Assembly: GCA_025352865.1 (NCBI GenBank)
Contig: JANXSB010000367.1
Location: forward strand, 1-6,003
DNA: 6,003 nt
Source: Chthoniobacter sp.
GTDB taxonomy: Bacteria; Verrucomicrobiota; Verrucomicrobiia; Chthoniobacterales; Chthoniobacteraceae
Direction: 5' to 3'
The position numbers and the translations under genes were made by a program. This document shows, piece after piece, positions 5,528 through 6,003 of this stretch. The notes under the pieces were generated by a model. The model was not told where the DNA came from, did no database searches, and saw only the letters and a list, made by a program, of their open reading frames with translations. How positions within the stretch are numbered: the first letter of the stretch is position 1; each line of letters begins with the position of its first letter.

Positions 5528-6003
5528 ATGAAACGTCTCCTCCTCGCTTCCCTCCTCGCCTTCACACTGCCCGCTTTCGCCGCCGATTGGGTGCCGCTTT
5601 TCGACGGCAAATCGCTCGACGGCTGGAAGGCCAGCGAGAAGCCCGGCACCTTCGCCGTGGAGAACGGCGAGATCGTCGTCCACGGCAACCGCTCGCATCT
5701 TTTCTATGACGGGCCGGTGCAAAAACACGATTTCAAGAACTTCGAGGTCAAGATGGACATCATGGCGAAGCACGGCGCGAATTCGGGGTTCTATTTTCAC
5801 ACCGATTTCCAGCAGGAAGGCTGGCCGGACAAGGGCTTCGAGGTGCAGGTGAACAACACCCACGGCGACGCGAAAAAGGGCGCGGGGCTTTACGACATCA
5901 AGGACAACGCCACCGCGCCGGCGAAGGACGACGAGTGGTACAACATGTCGATCCGCGTGGAGGGCAAGCATGTGGTCATCAAGGTCAACGGCGCGGTCAT
6001 CAC
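5528..6003 (+). CDS. Secreted DUF1080 / 3-keto-disaccharide hydrolase family protein, 3'-truncated by window edge
   Basis: 158 codons plus two bases are visible, with no stop before the edge. The product starts with a classic signal peptide, MKRLLLASLLAFTLPAFA, with likely cleavage at AFA-AD. The mature part opens with WVPLFDGKSLDGWK (residues 21-34), the hallmark of DUF1080 (PF06439) domains. It continues with an ENGEIVVHG strand, FKNFEVKMDIMAKHGANSGF, the GFEVQVNN strand and a WYNMSIRVEGKHVVIKVNG strand pair, as in the concanavalin-like beta-sandwich of this family. Characterised members hydrolyse or lyse 3-keto-sugars; they are abundant in Verrucomicrobiota and Planctomycetota. It would act in the periplasm or outside the cell. 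About half to two thirds of a typical single-domain protein is present. The start is set by the signal peptide. No other carbohydrate gene is visible, so the substrate is unknown. Confidence 0.9.
   Translation, partial: MKRLLLASLLAFTLPAFAADWVPLFDGKSLDGWKASEKPGTFAVENGEIVVHGNRSHLFYDGPVQKHDFKNFEVKMDIMAKHGANSGFYFHTDFQQEGWPDKGFEVQVNNTHGDAKKGAGLYDIKDNATAPAKDDEWYNMSIRVEGKHVVIKVNGAVI

Noticed and set aside
4627..5688. 353-residue open frame on the - strand
   Set aside because: It is antisense to the coupled pair and the DUF1080 start, Arg-rich and without recognisable motifs. The + strand genes there have coherent products and coupled ends.
5450..5971. 173-residue open frame on the - strand
   Set aside because: It is antisense to the DUF1080 domain, whose + strand translation has an unmistakable signal peptide and family motif.

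Overview
This 6 kb window is mostly GC-rich bacterial chromosome, interrupted by one visibly AT-richer patch. The gene content suggests a Verrucomicrobiota-like (or related PVC) bacterium: a secreted DUF1080 (3-keto-disaccharide hydrolase) protein, a C39-like papain-fold peptidase, an AsmA-like envelope protein, several starts without a Shine-Dalgarno sequence, and GC-rich palindromic repeats between genes. There is no rRNA or universal marker gene, so this placement is an inference.

Layout. 1-765 (+) is the 3' part of a C39-like peptidase gene that enters from the left edge. 766-1032 is non-coding and holds two perfect hairpins (796-812 and 934-965), the second a REP-like palindrome. About 970-2490 is the AT-richer patch. 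It carries a DUF4420-type PD-(D/E)XK nuclease-like gene (1033-2217) interrupted by one in-frame TGA, and a tRNA-like element (2304-2399) with its own promoter and a greatly lengthened central hairpin in place of a normal anticodon arm. 2347-3987 (-) is an AsmA-like inner-membrane protein gene. It runs out of GC-rich sequence into the patch and ends inside the antisense strand of the tRNA-like element, so its C-terminus looks truncated and chimeric. Diverging from it, 4079-4777 and 4774-5472 (+) are two unrecognised 232-residue proteins coupled by an ATGA overlap. 5528-6003 (+) is the 5' part of a signal-peptide-bearing DUF1080 gene that leaves at the right edge.

How it fits together. The flanks are ordinary chromosomal genes for envelope, proteolysis and carbohydrate functions. 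The central patch looks horizontally acquired: its composition differs, it holds an orphan member of a family I know from restriction/defence-type clusters, it contains a tRNA-like element, and the neighbouring AsmA gene appears to have lost its native 3' end there. The most unusual items are the tRNA-like RNA with a central arm of about 16 bp and the otherwise intact nuclease gene with a single in-frame TGA. No integrase, transposase, CRISPR array or flanking direct repeat is visible.
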